From Cystobacter fuscus DSM 2262 (lineage in GTDB: Bacteria > Myxococcota > Myxococcia > Myxococcales > Myxococcaceae): 64,000 nucleotides of DNA. Below the pieces are notes generated by a model. That model saw only the letters and a list, made by a program, of their open reading frames with translations. It did not search any database and was not told the DNA's origin. Below, in pieces: positions 53,351 to 63,175 of this stretch (the stretch's first letter is position 1; each line of letters starts with the position of its first letter). The DNA lies in assembly GCF_000335475.2 (NCBI RefSeq), contig NZ_ANAH02000066.1, positions 682,001-746,000 of the forward strand, read 5' to 3'. Position numbers and translations under genes: made by a program.

Positions 53351-54877
53351 CTACTGCACGGTTCCGGCCGCGCTGCCCGCGGTCAGGGTCCCGCGCTCGG
53401 ACTTCTCCACCGGGGACGTCGCGTGCGCGGGCATCTCCGAGGGGGCGGGCTCCGTCGTCTCGACGGGCTGCAGGGCCGGCACGGGCTCCGTGGCCGCCGG
53501 GGTCTCCTGCGCGCTCACGACGGCGGGCTCGCTGGGCGTGGGCTCAGCGGGAGCGGGCGTGGGCTCGGCGGTGGCCGTCTCGGTGGGGTTGGCCGAGGGC
53601 GCGGGCTCGACGGGGGCCACGGCCGTCTCGACTGGAGCGGGGGCGGGGGCGGGCGTGCTGGCCAGGGCGGGGGCCTCCGGGGCGAGTCCCGGCGGAAGCT
53701 TGCGCGGCGGGACGATGACGGGAGGCGGCACGGGGCAGCGGGTGCAGGGGCCGCGCAGGGGGACCGCGAGCACCTGGCCGATCCGCAAGAGGATGCTGCG
53801 CAGCCGGCTGGCCTTCTTGATGGCCTGCACGCCGGAGCCGTAGCGCAGCGCGATGCCGCCGAGCGTGTCACCCGAGCGCACCCGGTGCATGACCATGTTC
53901 TGATCCGGCTGGAGCGCGAGCAGCGGGGCGATGCGCCAGCCCAGCTCCTGGGCGCGCGGGTTGTAGAAGCGCACGTGGAAGTGATCGCGGTGGCCGCGCG
54001 CGTGCTTGATGAGGGCCGAGTCCCCGAAGAGCGAGGCGACCCACTTCGGATCCTCGCCCTTGCTCAGGGCGTGCTCGCGCAGGACCTTCTGCACGCGCTT
54101 GTCCACGAGGATCATCTGCACGTCGGTGTGCTGGACGAGGGACTTGATGAGTGCCCAGTTGAGCTCGGGATCGATGTACTTCTCGCGCTCGCGCGCCCGG
54201 ATGGGATCCACCGTGGGGTAGTAGAAGCCGAGATCCACGTCCCGGCCGGACTGGTGGCTCTTGTGCGGGCGCAGGTAGCCGCCGTCACGGGAGCTGATCT
54301 GATTGACCCGGAGGGCGGGGGCCTTGGGGTAGGCGGCGCGGACCTCGCGGATGGCCCGGGTGGTGTAGTCGATCGTCTCCTGGGTGGCCCACGCCAGCTC
54401 GGGCGACACGACGATCCACGCATCCCCTCGGGGGAACTGGACCGAGTTCACCATCCGGCCGCTGTGCACGAAGCCCACCGAGATGGAGCCGAGCTCCTTG
54501 GGCTGCTTCTTCCACATCTCCGTGAGCGCGTCGTCCGGGTACTCGGCCGTATAGAAGGGCCCCGAGGGCATCGAGGCGTCCGCGCTCGTCTCGGTCTCCT
54601 CCTCGCCCTCCGCGCTCTCCGCCGACTCCTCGTCGTCCTCTTCCTCCGCCTCGGCGCTCGGGGCGGCGGCCGGGGAGGGCGCCACGGCGAGGGTCTCGGC
54701 CGGGGGACTGGTCGCCGGGAGCGCCTCGGGCGAGGGGGGCACCGAGGGAGCGGTGGCCTCGGCTGGCGGCGGGCCTTCCGAGGAGGCGGTCGTCACCGGG
54801 GGGGCGGGGACGGTGGACGCGACATGCGCGGTGCAACCCGCGCACAGCAACAGGACTATCCAGGATGGGGAACGCAC
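53351..54877 (-). CDS. MepA-like (M74) murein endopeptidase with LysM
   Basis: 508 residues. The signal peptide has a lipobox CAGC (Cys 15). A long Pro/Ala/Glu-rich linker (about 20-100) leads to the M74 domain, with the zinc ligand segments SHQSGRDVDLGFY and HARGHRDHFHVRF. A LysM domain (HRVRSGDTLGGIALRYG) near residue 330 and a long Pro/Thr/Ala-rich tail follow. The family cleaves cross-links in peptidoglycan. The two low-complexity tails suggest a flexible, wall-spanning anchor. It converges on the HMG-CoA lyase gene. Confidence 0.82.
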   Translation of the reverse strand: MRSPSWIVLLLCAGCTAHVASTVPAPPVTTASSEGPPPAEATAPSVPPSPEALPATSPPAETLAVAPSPAAAPSAEAEEEDDEESAESAEGEEETETSADASMPSGPFYTAEYPDDALTEMWKKQPKELGSISVGFVHSGRMVNSVQFPRGDAWIVVSPELAWATQETIDYTTRAIREVRAAYPKAPALRVNQISSRDGGYLRPHKSHQSGRDVDLGFYYPTVDPIRAREREKYIDPELNWALIKSLVQHTDVQMILVDKRVQKVLREHALSKGEDPKWVASLFGDSALIKHARGHRDHFHVRFYNPRAQELGWRIAPLLALQPDQNMVMHRVRSGDTLGGIALRYGSGVQAIKKASRLRSILLRIGQVLAVPLRGPCTRCPVPPPVIVPPRKLPPGLAPEAPALASTPAPAPAPVETAVAPVEPAPSANPTETATAEPTPAPAEPTPSEPAVVSAQETPAATEPVPALQPVETTEPAPSEMPAHATSPVEKSERGTLTAGSAAGTVQ

Positions 54878-55027
54878 TGAGTCACAGCATCGCCTGAAAT
54901 TCCTGGTCCACCAAACAAAGGATACAACCTGGCAGTACAGCAGGCGAGCAGGCGGGAAGGACTCGGGGGGTAGGGAGGTGGCATGCCGGGCGGGCCGGAC
55001 GGGTTGACGCTCGGCGGGAAGCAGGAG

Positions 55028-55060
55028 GGCCCAGCCGCTCCAATACAGGGCGGCTGGGCC
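55028..55060 (-). terminator. 11-bp hairpin downstream of the DUF1206 gene
   Basis: GGCCCAGCCGC (55028-55038) pairs perfectly with GCGGCTGGGCC (55050-55060) around an 11-base loop. It lies 33 bases past the DUF1206 stop. No U-tract follows, so it is a structured 3' end rather than a standard terminator. Confidence 0.4.
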
Positions 55061-55092
55061 ACGCTCGTGACTCGGTCACGCGCTCACGAGCG

Positions 55093-55959
55093 TCACGCCC
55101 CCTGGAACCTGCGGTAGCGCGAGACGACGGCCATGTACACCGCGTAGGCCACGAGTCCCGCGGCGGCCAGGGTCAACAGCACATCCCCGTAGGGCTGGCT
55201 CGCCAGTGTCGCCAGGGTCCCATCCAGCCCCCGGGCCTCGCTCGGGTTGGAGCGCAGCGCCGCGATCAGGAAGAAGAAGCCCATCATCAGGAACACCACG
55301 CCCCGGGCGGCGATGCCTCCCTTGCACACGCGCATCGTCCAGCGCTCCTGCGAGGCATTCAAATCCCGCAGGCTCAGCTTGCGGCGGAACTTCTCCGTCC
55401 ACGCCTTGTAGAGCTGCACCACGCCCATGCTCGCGATCACCAGCCCCACCACCGCCACGAGCGCCTGGCCGAACGGCTCCGACAGCAACTTCGCCGTCCA
55501 CGACTGCATGCTCTGGTCCCCATGCTGTCCCCCGCCTCCGCGGCCCAGCACCATCCGGAAGGCCGCCACCGCCAGCGAGGCGTGAATCGCCGCGCTCACC
55601 CCATACGCCGCTCGGACCACGATCCCCTTGGTCCCCGTGCCCTTGCCATCCGGATCCATCCACGCCTGCACCACCCGCCACAGCACGAAGCCCAAGAGAC
55701 CCAGGGCCACCACCGCCAGCAGCACCGTGCCCCACGTGCCGCGCGCCAGCGAGGCCAGCGCCCCGTGCGTGTCCGTCATCTCTCCGCCCTGCCCAAAGGC
55801 CACCTGCAGCGCCAGCACTCCAACCACGGCGTACACCACGCCCTTGGCCAGGTAGCCCATGCGCGCCAGCGGCACCAGCCAGGGGTGATGCAGCGCCTTC
55901 GCGCCGAGTCGATCCCCCTGGTTCTTCAGCTCCACGGCTTTGCGGCCCAGTTCGTTCAT
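55093..55959 (-). CDS. DUF1206 membrane protein
   Basis: 288 residues with about six transmembrane segments arranged as three repeats of about 80 residues, each containing a GYLAKGVVYAVVGVLAL-like helix pair. This is the DUF1206 fold, of unknown function. The leader before the ATG carries the tandem 17-bp repeat at 55974-56007. No clear partner gene is adjacent. Confidence 0.8.
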   Translation of the reverse strand: MNELGRKAVELKNQGDRLGAKALHHPWLVPLARMGYLAKGVVYAVVGVLALQVAFGQGGEMTDTHGALASLARGTWGTVLLAVVALGLLGFVLWRVVQAWMDPDGKGTGTKGIVVRAAYGVSAAIHASLAVAAFRMVLGRGGGGQHGDQSMQSWTAKLLSEPFGQALVAVVGLVIASMGVVQLYKAWTEKFRRKLSLRDLNASQERWTMRVCKGGIAARGVVFLMMGFFFLIAALRSNPSEARGLDGTLATLASQPYGDVLLTLAAAGLVAYAVYMAVVSRYRRFQGA

Positions 55960-55973
55960 CCCCGTTCCCCCTC

Positions 55974-56007
55974 ATGCCCGGAAGTCCGCGATGCCCGGAA
56001 GTACGCG
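55974..56007. repeat. Tandem 17-bp direct repeat upstream of DUF1206 gene
   Basis: Two copies of ATGCCCGGAAGTCCGCG, 16 of 17 bases identical (the second has an A for C in the AGTACGC part), lie head to tail just upstream of the start codon. They could bind a regulator twice on the same face of the DNA. The rest of the 302-base gap to 56261 shows no clear promoter. Confidence 0.5.
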
Positions 56008-56261
56008 GAGTCATCGTCCGGGTGTCCGTGCCGGAAGGTAGGCACCCAGCTCGAAATGTCTCGGCGAGCGCACGCCCGGCCGCGTCCAGACCAGCCGGAC
56101 GAGCGCGTGAGGATGTAGAGATCCGCTCCAGCCAAACCTCGGCCATCGGGTGATCTCCAGAGGAGGGGAGGGGAGAACACCGACTCCTTGCCGCCTCTTG
56201 CTCCTCATGCTGGACTGGCGGGGCAAGCTCCCTCACCCCCTTGCCAGCCGGTGATCCGCCC

Positions 56262-56861
56262 ATGAAGAACTACGATGCCCTCGCGCCCTTCCAGGTCCTC
56301 GGCGCCAACATCCAGAACATCCTCGATGCCTTCGGTGCCTTCTCCGTGCTCGCGGGCAAGATCATGCTCGACGAGCAACTCGGCACCCAGGCCGCGGATG
56401 GCTCCATCCTGTTCGATCCGGAGAAGTGGTATCCGCTCGCCAACAACCTGCGGGCGATCGAGCGGATCCAGAACGAGTACGGCAGCATCGTCATCCGCCA
56501 GATGAGCGCGGCCCTGCTGCGCAACGCGAAGTTCCCGCCCTCCGTGAGGGACATCGAGGGCGGACTGGCCTCCATCGACGTGGCCTACCACCTCAACCAC
56601 GCCAAGAATGGCGTGGCCCTGTTCAACCCGACGACGGGACAGATGGGCGAGGGCATCGGCCACTTCACGTGCAAGCCCGTCGCGGGGAAGAAGCAGATCA
56701 TCTGTGAGACGAACACGCCCTACTCGTGTGTCTTCGATCAGGGACTCGTGCTGGCCATGGCCCATCGCTTCCAGCCCACGGCCACGCTGGTGCACCAGAA
56801 CCCCACGCAGTGCCGCAACAGCGGCTTCCCGTCCTGCTCCTACTCGGTGTCCTGGAAGTAG
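56262..56861 (+). CDS. V4R-like small-ligand-binding domain protein
   Basis: 199 residues from ATG 56262. The C-terminal 90 residues, with GEGIGHFTCKPV, CETNTPYSCVFDQG and CRNSGFPSCSYSVSW, resemble the V4R/heme-NO-binding-associated fold, in which paired cysteines stabilise the domain. The N-terminal half is helical. No heme-ligand His is evident. It converges on a gene for a heme-oxygenase-fold protein only 12 bases away. Ligand and role are unknown; the V4R assignment is tentative. Confidence 0.5.
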   Translation: MKNYDALAPFQVLGANIQNILDAFGAFSVLAGKIMLDEQLGTQAADGSILFDPEKWYPLANNLRAIERIQNEYGSIVIRQMSAALLRNAKFPPSVRDIEGGLASIDVAYHLNHAKNGVALFNPTTGQMGEGIGHFTCKPVAGKKQIICETNTPYSCVFDQGLVLAMAHRFQPTATLVHQNPTQCRNSGFPSCSYSVSWK

Positions 56862-56873
56862 GGCGCGGGGGGC

Positions 56874-57632
56874 TCACATGGTGGCGGTGGACCAGGAGAC
56901 CTCGGCCCACTTGCCCATGCCCGACATGTCCCGGTGGAAGTTGCCCGTCCACAGGGCGTACTCGAGCAGCTCGTCGAACATGCCCTGGAAGAGCGTGTAC
57001 ACCTCGTCCACCGCGTCCAGGGCCGCCGAGAGCTGCTCCTCGCTCAGCTCGTGGCGGGTCATCATCTCCTCCACCGTGTCGCTGGTGAGGGTGTGGTTGG
57101 CCTCCATCATGTCGTGCGTCTTGCCGAAGTAGTGCAGCTTCTTGCCCGTCTGCGCCTCGAAGTCCTCCGCCGCCTTGCAGAAGGCGTCGAACGCCACGTC
57201 GGCGGTGCCCTCCACCGCCTCGACGATGAGGAAGCGGATGCGCGGATCCGGGTGGCGCGTCACCAGGCTCGTCAGCTCGTACGCCAGCATCCGCGTGCGT
57301 CGGCAGTGCTTGCCCCAGAGCATCTTCAGCACGCTGGCCAGGTCCATCGTCGTGTTCATGTTCAGCGTGCGCAGGTCCTTCACGTACATCCGCCAGTGCT
57401 CATCCTCCTCGCGGCTGTGCACGTTGAGCATCTGCTGAACCGGATCCTCCGAGCCGTCATCCCGGATGACGTACTTGTTGAGATCCATGAAGGCCATCGC
57501 GAAGGGCGCCAGACACGGCACGAAGGCGAAGCGTTCGCGCGCCTCGATCGACGAGTCCTCGATGAAGCCGAGGAATGAGGACCGGGACAGCTCCTGCTTC
57601 TTCTTCTCGATGTAATCCAAGACACGCTTCAT
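56874..57632 (-). CDS. Heme-oxygenase-fold protein, possible diiron oxidase
   Basis: 252 residues from ATG 57632, preceded by GAGGAGAAGG. It is all-helical. Likely metal ligands are seen in SREEDEHWRMYVKDL and in the spaced FGKTHDMMEANH segment, the pattern of heme-oxygenase-like diiron oxidases (HDO group). The third ligand set could include E27 or E31 (SSIEARE). Some HDO enzymes act in natural-product pathways, but no biosynthetic gene is adjacent. It converges on the V4R-like gene. Function is inferred from motif pattern only. Confidence 0.55.
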   Translation of the reverse strand: MKRVLDYIEKKKQELSRSSFLGFIEDSSIEARERFAFVPCLAPFAMAFMDLNKYVIRDDGSEDPVQQMLNVHSREEDEHWRMYVKDLRTLNMNTTMDLASVLKMLWGKHCRRTRMLAYELTSLVTRHPDPRIRFLIVEAVEGTADVAFDAFCKAAEDFEAQTGKKLHYFGKTHDMMEANHTLTSDTVEEMMTRHELSEEQLSAALDAVDEVYTLFQGMFDELLEYALWTGNFHRDMSGMGKWAEVSWSTATM

Positions 57633-57718
57633 GGGCCTTCTCCTCGTAAGGAAAAAGTGGAATGCGGCTCTTGAGGGTGGGTCACTTCTCACCCCCAGCC
57701 CTCATTCGCGTGTGTGAA

Positions 57719-57747
57719 AAATTACCCCGGGATTTCATGGAAGTCAA
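57719..57747 (-). promoter_or_regulatory. Candidate promoter of the heme-oxygenase-fold gene
   Basis: On the minus strand TTGACT (57742-57747) and TAATTT (57719-57724) are 17 bases apart, with 5 and 3 of 6 consensus matches. It sits in an AT-rich part of the 350-base gap 57633-57982, about 80 bases before the start codon. The remaining part of that gap holds the hairpin at 57918-57949 and no gene that I can support. Confidence 0.4.
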
Positions 57748-57917
57748 AAGTCTACAAGGCAGAAAGAATGATTTTCCGCGCGTTTCCCTCCGAGGGTGCA
57801 CCTGTTCGTCACGGGGAAACGTGCACGAGCCGAAGAAAAACCGGCCCCTGAGTCAGAAGAGACTCATCTGGTGGGTTTGACCCAGGCCGGGCACGCGAAA
57901 ACCCGCACGTGCGCGGC

Positions 57918-57949
57918 GCGTCCCCCCTCTGGAAACGGAGGAGGGACGC
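57918..57949 (-). terminator. Hairpin after the second PilZ gene
   Basis: GCGTCCCCCCTC (57918-57929) pairs with GAGGAGGGACGC (57938-57949) with one mismatch. It lies 33 bases past the PilZ stop and has no U-tract; it probably marks the 3' end of that message. Confidence 0.35.
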
Positions 57950-57982
57950 CGGGTCCGCGGAGCGTGTGGGGAAGGGTCGCGA

Positions 57983-58297
57983 CTACTGCCGGGACAGCCG
58001 GCTCAGGGAGGCGGCTTGCACTCCCGCGTCCTCGTCGAAGCGGGTCGCGACGGTGTACTCGCCCTCGGGGGTCGCCTGGCAGCGCAACACGTACAGCGTC
58101 GTGCGGGGAACACCCAGCAGGGGAATGCTCGCCTCGAGCACGTCTCCCATCTCCAGGGGGGTGGACATGAGCAACAGGCAGCCGCCTTCCGAGGCGTTGA
58201 TGACGTGGGCCGCCAGTGGCGCGCCGTCCCGGTGCAGCGTGATGGGCAGCCTCAGGGGGTAGCGCTGATGCCGACGGCGTTCATCCTCGTGGGACAC
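57983..58297 (-). CDS. PilZ domain protein
   Basis: 104 residues. PilZ motifs are RYPLR (RxxxR, residues 12-16) and NASEGG (near 34), so cyclic-di-GMP binding is plausible. It is a lone PilZ domain of the short myxobacterial kind, the second in this window. It follows the DsbA-like gene on the same strand after 58 bases. The target that it regulates is unknown. Confidence 0.82.
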   Translation of the reverse strand: MSHEDERRRHQRYPLRLPITLHRDGAPLAAHVINASEGGCLLLMSTPLEMGDVLEASIPLLGVPRTTLYVLRCQATPEGEYTVATRFDEDAGVQAASLSRLSRQ

Positions 58298-58355
58298 GGG
58301 TTGCGCTCCTCTCGACCATGGGCGGCCTGACCAGGAGTGAATCTAGCACGTCCCC

Positions 58356-58979
58356 TCATCCGGTCGCGGCGCGCTGAATCGCTTCACGGAACACGCTCTC
58401 CGGCTGGGCCCCCGACACGGCGAAGCGCTCGTTGAAGACGAAGAAGGGGACGCCGCGGATGCCCCGCTGGTGGGCCTCGTCCGACGCGCGCTGGGTGAGC
58501 TCGAACTCGCGCGGGTCCTCGAGCAGGCGCGTGGCCTCCTCGTCCGAGAAGCCGTGCGCGACGGCCAGGCGCCGCAGCTCCACCGGGTCGGCGATGTCGC
58601 GGCCCTCGAGGAAATACGCGCCGAAGAGCGCGCGGGCGAGCGCCTTCTGGGTGCCCTTGGGTCCCGCGTGCCGCAAGAGCGTGTGGGCCCACTGGGTGGG
58701 GTAGGTGAGGGGCTGCCGGGACAGCTCCAGGGGGATGCCACTCTCCCGGGCGGCGGACTCGACCCGCTCGAACATCGCCTGGGGATCCACGCCGTACTTC
58801 GCGCGCAGTTCCTCGTGGAGATTGCTCCCGGTGCGGGGCGTGTCGGACCGGAGCATGAAGGCATGGTGCTCGACCCGGGCCGTGGCGGCCATGCCGAGCG
58901 AGTCGAGCGCACGCTCGAGCCGCTCGGTGCCGATGAAGCACCACGGGCAGACGATGTCGGAGAACACGTCGATCTTCAT
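58356..58979 (-). CDS. DsbA-family (FrnE-like) oxidoreductase
   Basis: 207 residues from ATG 58979. The thioredoxin-fold active site is CPWC (C11, C14) near the N-terminus, after MKIDVFSDIV. A helical insert follows, and the C-terminal cis-Pro segment reads GIRGVPFFVF. There is no signal peptide, so this is a cytoplasmic FrnE/DsbA-like protein that may act on thiols or serve as a glutathione-type isomerase. It is divergent from the methylmalonyl-CoA mutase operon. Confidence 0.87.
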   Translation of the reverse strand: MKIDVFSDIVCPWCFIGTERLERALDSLGMAATARVEHHAFMLRSDTPRTGSNLHEELRAKYGVDPQAMFERVESAARESGIPLELSRQPLTYPTQWAHTLLRHAGPKGTQKALARALFGAYFLEGRDIADPVELRRLAVAHGFSDEEATRLLEDPREFELTQRASDEAHQRGIRGVPFFVFNERFAVSGAQPESVFREAIQRAATG

Positions 58980-59108
58980 GGGGCCATCCTGTGGGCGCCC
59001 GCGGGTTGACGCAACATGTTGTCGCGCTCCCTCGGCCGCCCCCCAGAGTCCCATTGCCCCGCCGCGAAGTTGGGCCTATGGGAGAGGTCTACCCAGCGAG
59101 GACGCCGC

Positions 59109-60986
59109 ATGTCGCAAGTGCCTCTTCACATCGCCACGGACTTCCCAGCCCCCTCGGTGGACGACTGGCGCCGGCTCGTGGACAAGGACCTGAAGGGCAA
59201 GCCCTTCACGTCGCTCCAGTCATCGCTCGAGGGAGGCCTGTCGCTGCGGCCCCTCTACACGCCCGAGGACGCGGCCAGCACCCCTCCGCCCGAGCCTCCC
59301 GGCGTCGCCCCCTACGTGCGCGGCACCCATCCGCTCGGCCTCACCGAGGGCGGCTGGCTCGTCTGCCAGGAGTACTCCGAGCCGGACGTGGCGCTCGCCT
59401 CCGAGGCCATCCGCGTGGACCTGGAGCGCGGCGCCCTCGGCGTGTGGTTGTGCCTCGGCGAGTCGCGGGGCATCCGCGTGGCGGACCCGGCCTCCCTGGA
59501 GCGGCTGCTCGCCCACGTGCCGCTCGACAGGACGCCCGTGTTCCTCGAGCCGGAGGCGAAGCCGCTCTCCTTCGCGCACCTGCTGCTGGGGGCCGCGCAA
59601 AAGGCCCGGGTCCCGCGCGAGAAGCTTCGCGGCTGCCTCGGTCTCGATCCGCTCGGCGCCCTGGCGCGCACGAATGCGCTGGCCGCGACGCCCGGGGTGG
59701 AGTGGGACGCCGAGGCGGTGTCCCTCGTCCAGTCGCTGCGCCAGGAGGCGCCGGGCCTGCGCGCGCTGCTCGTCTCGACGCGCCCCTACGCCGACGCGGG
59801 CGCCACGTCCGTGCACGAGCTGGCGTGGGCCATCGCCACGGGCGTGGAGTACCTGCGGACGCTGGAGCGCGCGGGCGTGCCCCCCGAGGACGCGGCGCGC
59901 TCCCTCCAGTTCGCCCTGTCCGTCGGGGGCCAGTTCTTCCCGGAGATCGCCAGGCTGCGCGCGGCGCGGCTGCTGTGGTCCAAGGTCGTCGCCGCCTCGG
60001 GAGGCTCGCCCGATGCGCAGGCCATGGCGCTGCACGCGCGCACCGCGAGCGCCACCAAGACCCAGAGAGATCCCTGGGTGAACATCCTGCGCGCCACCGC
60101 CGAGTCGTTCGCCGCCGTGGTGGGCGGCGCGAACAGCGTGAGCACCTCGCCCTTCGACGAGGCGCTCGGGACGCCGGACGCGGGCGCCCGCCGCCTCGCG
60201 CGCAACACACAGCTCATCCTGCGCGACGAGTCGAGCCTCAACCGGGTGGCGGACCCCGCCGGGGGCAGCTACTACCTCGAGCAGCTCACCGGGGAGTTCG
60301 CGCGCGCGGCGTGGGCGGAGCTGCGGCGCATCGAGGCGCTGGGCGGCATGGCCCGGGCGCTCGCCACGGGAGAGGTGGAGCGGGTGCTCGCCGAGACGCG
60401 CGCCGCGCGGGACAAGGCCGTGCGCACGCGCCGCCTGCCCATCGTGGGCGTGAGCGAGTTCCCCCACCTGGGCGAGACGCCCGTGCGCCGCGAGGCCCGT
60501 CCGTCCGTCCCGGGCAACCCGTCGCCGCGCCCCACACGGGTGGCCGAGACGTTCGAGGCGCTGCGCGACGCGAGCGACCGGTACCTGCTCTCGCACGGCG
60601 TGCGGCCGCGCGCCTTCATGGCCAACCTGGGCACGGTGGCCGAGCACACCACGCGCTCGACGTGGATCGTCAACGCGCTGGCCGTCGGCGGCATCGAGGC
60701 CCAGGAGCACCACGGCTTCGCGGACGCGGCCGCCGCGGCGGAGCTCTTCGCCAGCTCTGGCGCCGCGCTCGCGGTCATCTCCGGCCCGGACGCGCTCTAC
60801 CCGGACCAGGTGCCCGCGCTGTGCGCCGCGCTCAAGGCCCGAGGGGCCCGGGTGGTGGCGGTGGCGGGCCGTCCCGGTGATCACGAGGCCGCGTTCCGCG
60901 CGGCGGGCGTGGAGCTCTTCATCTACGCGGGGGCGGACCTGGTCGCGCTCCTGTCCTCACTGCACCAGCAACTCGGAGTGGCCTGA
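59109..60986 (+). CDS. mutA: Methylmalonyl-CoA mutase small subunit
   Basis: 625 residues from ATG 59109. It has the mutase TIM-barrel sequence but lacks the DxHxxG cobalamin motif at its C-terminal flavodoxin-like part, where [14 protein letters not shown] is seen instead. This is typical of MutA, the non-catalytic partner. It shares a TGATG junction with mutB, so the subunits are translationally coupled. The complex interconverts methylmalonyl-CoA and succinyl-CoA. No cobalamin riboswitch is visible in the 129-base gap upstream. Confidence 0.92.
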   Translation: MSQVPLHIATDFPAPSVDDWRRLVDKDLKGKPFTSLQSSLEGGLSLRPLYTPEDAASTPPPEPPGVAPYVRGTHPLGLTEGGWLVCQEYSEPDVALASEAIRVDLERGALGVWLCLGESRGIRVADPASLERLLAHVPLDRTPVFLEPEAKPLSFAHLLLGAAQKARVPREKLRGCLGLDPLGALARTNALAATPGVEWDAEAVSLVQSLRQEAPGLRALLVSTRPYADAGATSVHELAWAIATGVEYLRTLERAGVPPEDAARSLQFALSVGGQFFPEIARLRAARLLWSKVVAASGGSPDAQAMALHARTASATKTQRDPWVNILRATAESFAAVVGGANSVSTSPFDEALGTPDAGARRLARNTQLILRDESSLNRVADPAGGSYYLEQLTGEFARAAWAELRRIEALGGMARALATGEVERVLAETRAARDKAVRTRRLPIVGVSEFPHLGETPVRREARPSVPGNPSPRPTRVAETFEALRDASDRYLLSHGVRPRAFMANLGTVAEHTTRSTWIVNALAVGGIEAQEHHGFADAAAAAELFASSGAALAVISGPDALYPDQVPALCAALKARGARVVAVAGRPGDHEAAFRAAGVELFIYAGADLVALLSSLHQQLGVA

Positions 60987-63175
60987 TGCGCACCCACGTC
61001 CCGGACTTCTCCGGCATCGACTTCGACGCCCCTGAAACGCGCCCCTCCGCGTCCGCGCTCGAGGCCCAGCGCCAGCACGCGCGCGAGGCCAACCGCGGCG
61101 CCGCGCCCTGGCTCACGCCCGAGGGCCTGCCGCTCAAGCCCGTCTACACCCCCGAGGATCTGGAGGGAGTGGAGCACCTGGGCTCGCTGCCGGGCCTGCC
61201 GCCCTTCGTGCGCGGCCCGTACTCCACCATGTACGTGCAGCAGCCGTGGACGGTGCGCCAGTACGCCGGCTTCTCCACGGCCGAGGCCTCCAATGCCTTC
61301 TACCGCCGCAACCTCGCGGCCGGACAGAAGGGCCTGTCCATCGCGTTCGATCTGGCCACGCACCGCGGCTACGACAGCGACCATCCGCGCGTGGCGGGCG
61401 ACGTGGGCATGGCGGGCGTGGCCATCGACTCCATCAAGGACATGCGCATCCTGTTCGATCGCATCCCGCTCGATCAGATGAGCGTGTCGATGACGATGAA
61501 CGGGGCGGTGCTCCCGGTGCTCGCGCTCTACGTGGTGGCGGCCGAGGAGCAGGGGGTGCGCCCCGAGCAGCTCAGCGGGACCATCCAGAACGACATCCTC
61601 AAGGAGTTCATGGTCCGCAACACGTACATCTACCCGCCGGGCCCGTCGATGCGCATCATCGGCGACATCTTCCGCTTCACCGCGGAGCGGATGCCGCGCT
61701 TCAACAGCATCAGCATCAGCGGCTACCACATGCAGGAGGCGGGGGCGACGCAGGACCTGGAGCTCGGCTACACGCTGGCGGACGGCGTGGAGTACGTGCG
61801 CGCGGGGCTCGCGGCGGGCCTGAGCGTGGACGCGTTCGCGCCCCGGCTGTCGTTCTTCTGGGCCATCGGCATGAACTTCTTCATGGAGGTGGCCAAGATG
61901 CGCGCGGCCCGGATGCTCTGGGCCAAGCTCATCAAGGGCTTCTCGCCCAAGAGCGACAAGAGCCTCGCGCTGCGCACGCACTGCCAGACGTCCGGCTGGA
62001 GCCTCACCGCCCAGGACGTGTTCAACAACGTGGTGCGCACCTGCGTGGAGGCCATGGCCGCCACCCAGGGCCACACCCAGAGCCTGCACACCAACTCGCT
62101 CGACGAGGCGATTGCCCTCCCCACCGACTTCAGCGCCCGCATCGCGCGCAACACCCAGCTCTACCTCCAGCTCGAGAGCGGCACCACGCGCGTCATCGAT
62201 CCGTGGGGCGGCAGCTACTACGTGGAGCGCCTCACCCATGAGCTCGCCCAGAAGGCGTGGGCGCACATCCAGGAGGTGGAGGCGCTCGGCGGCATGACCA
62301 AGGCCATCGAAGCGGGGCTGCCCAAGCTGCGCATCGAGGAGGCGGCGGCGCGCACCCAGGCGCGCATCGACTCGGGCCGGCAGGCCATCATCGGCGTGAA
62401 CAAGTACCCGCCCGAGCACGAGGACAAGCTCGAGATCCTCAAGGTGGACAACTCGGCGGTGCGCGAGGCGCAGATCGCCCGGCTGCGCGAGCTGCGCGCG
62501 GAACGCAACGCGGACGAGGTGCGCCGGCGGCTCGACGCGCTCACCGTGGCCGCGGACCGGCGCGAGGGCAACCTGCTCGCGCTCGCCATCGACGCGGCGC
62601 GGGCCAAGGCCACGGTGGGGGAAATCAGTGACGCGCTCGAGAAGGTCTTCGGACGCTACGAGGCCACGGCGCGCGGTGTGACGGGGGTGTACGCGAGCGA
62701 GGCGGGCAAGGACGCCCAGGGCATCGCCGAGGCACGTGCCCGGGCCGACGCCTTCCTCGCGCACTTCGGCCGGCGTCCGCGCATCCTCATCGCGAAGATG
62801 GGACAGGACGGACATGACCGCGGCCAGAAGGTCATCGCCACGGCGTTCGCGGACCTGGGCTTCGACGTGGACATCGGGCCCCTGTTCCAGACGCCCGAGG
62901 AGTCGGCGCGCCAGGCCGTGGAGAACGACGTGCACATCGTGGGCGCCAGCTCGCTCGCCGCGGGCCACCTCACGCTCGTGCCCCAGCTCCGCCAGGCGCT
63001 CGCGGCGCTGGGCCGCGAGGACATCATGATCGTCGTGGGTGGCGTCATCCCCGTGCAGGACTACGACGCGCTGCGCGCCGCGGGGGCCTCGGCCATCTTC
63101 GGCCCCGGTACCGTCATCGCCAAGGCGGCCATCGAGCTGCTCGACAAGCTGAGCGCCTCGCTGGGGGAGGCGTGA
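60986..63175 (+). CDS. mutB: Methylmalonyl-CoA mutase large subunit
   Basis: 729 residues. The TIM-barrel part contains [19 protein letters not shown] and [12 protein letters not shown], and the C-terminal B12-binding domain contains GQDGHDRG with the cobalt ligand H610. This is the catalytic subunit, which uses adenosylcobalamin. It overlaps mutA at its start and meaB at its end. Length and key motifs are normal. Confidence 0.95.
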   Translation: MRTHVPDFSGIDFDAPETRPSASALEAQRQHAREANRGAAPWLTPEGLPLKPVYTPEDLEGVEHLGSLPGLPPFVRGPYSTMYVQQPWTVRQYAGFSTAEASNAFYRRNLAAGQKGLSIAFDLATHRGYDSDHPRVAGDVGMAGVAIDSIKDMRILFDRIPLDQMSVSMTMNGAVLPVLALYVVAAEEQGVRPEQLSGTIQNDILKEFMVRNTYIYPPGPSMRIIGDIFRFTAERMPRFNSISISGYHMQEAGATQDLELGYTLADGVEYVRAGLAAGLSVDAFAPRLSFFWAIGMNFFMEVAKMRAARMLWAKLIKGFSPKSDKSLALRTHCQTSGWSLTAQDVFNNVVRTCVEAMAATQGHTQSLHTNSLDEAIALPTDFSARIARNTQLYLQLESGTTRVIDPWGGSYYVERLTHELAQKAWAHIQEVEALGGMTKAIEAGLPKLRIEEAAARTQARIDSGRQAIIGVNKYPPEHEDKLEILKVDNSAVREAQIARLRELRAERNADEVRRRLDALTVAADRREGNLLALAIDAARAKATVGEISDALEKVFGRYEATARGVTGVYASEAGKDAQGIAEARARADAFLAHFGRRPRILIAKMGQDGHDRGQKVIATAFADLGFDVDIGPLFQTPEESARQAVENDVHIVGASSLAAGHLTLVPQLRQALAALGREDIMIVVGGVIPVQDYDALRAAGASAIFGPGTVIAKAAIELLDKLSASLGEA

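Noticed and set aside
57662-57880. A 72-codon plus-strand frame in the gap before the second PilZ gene
   Set aside because: No ribosome site, odd composition and it covers the minus-strand promoter of the heme-oxygenase-fold gene.
59000-59108. Cobalamin riboswitch before mutA
   Set aside because: The gap is only 129 bases and no B12-box-like conserved sequence or expected fold is visible.
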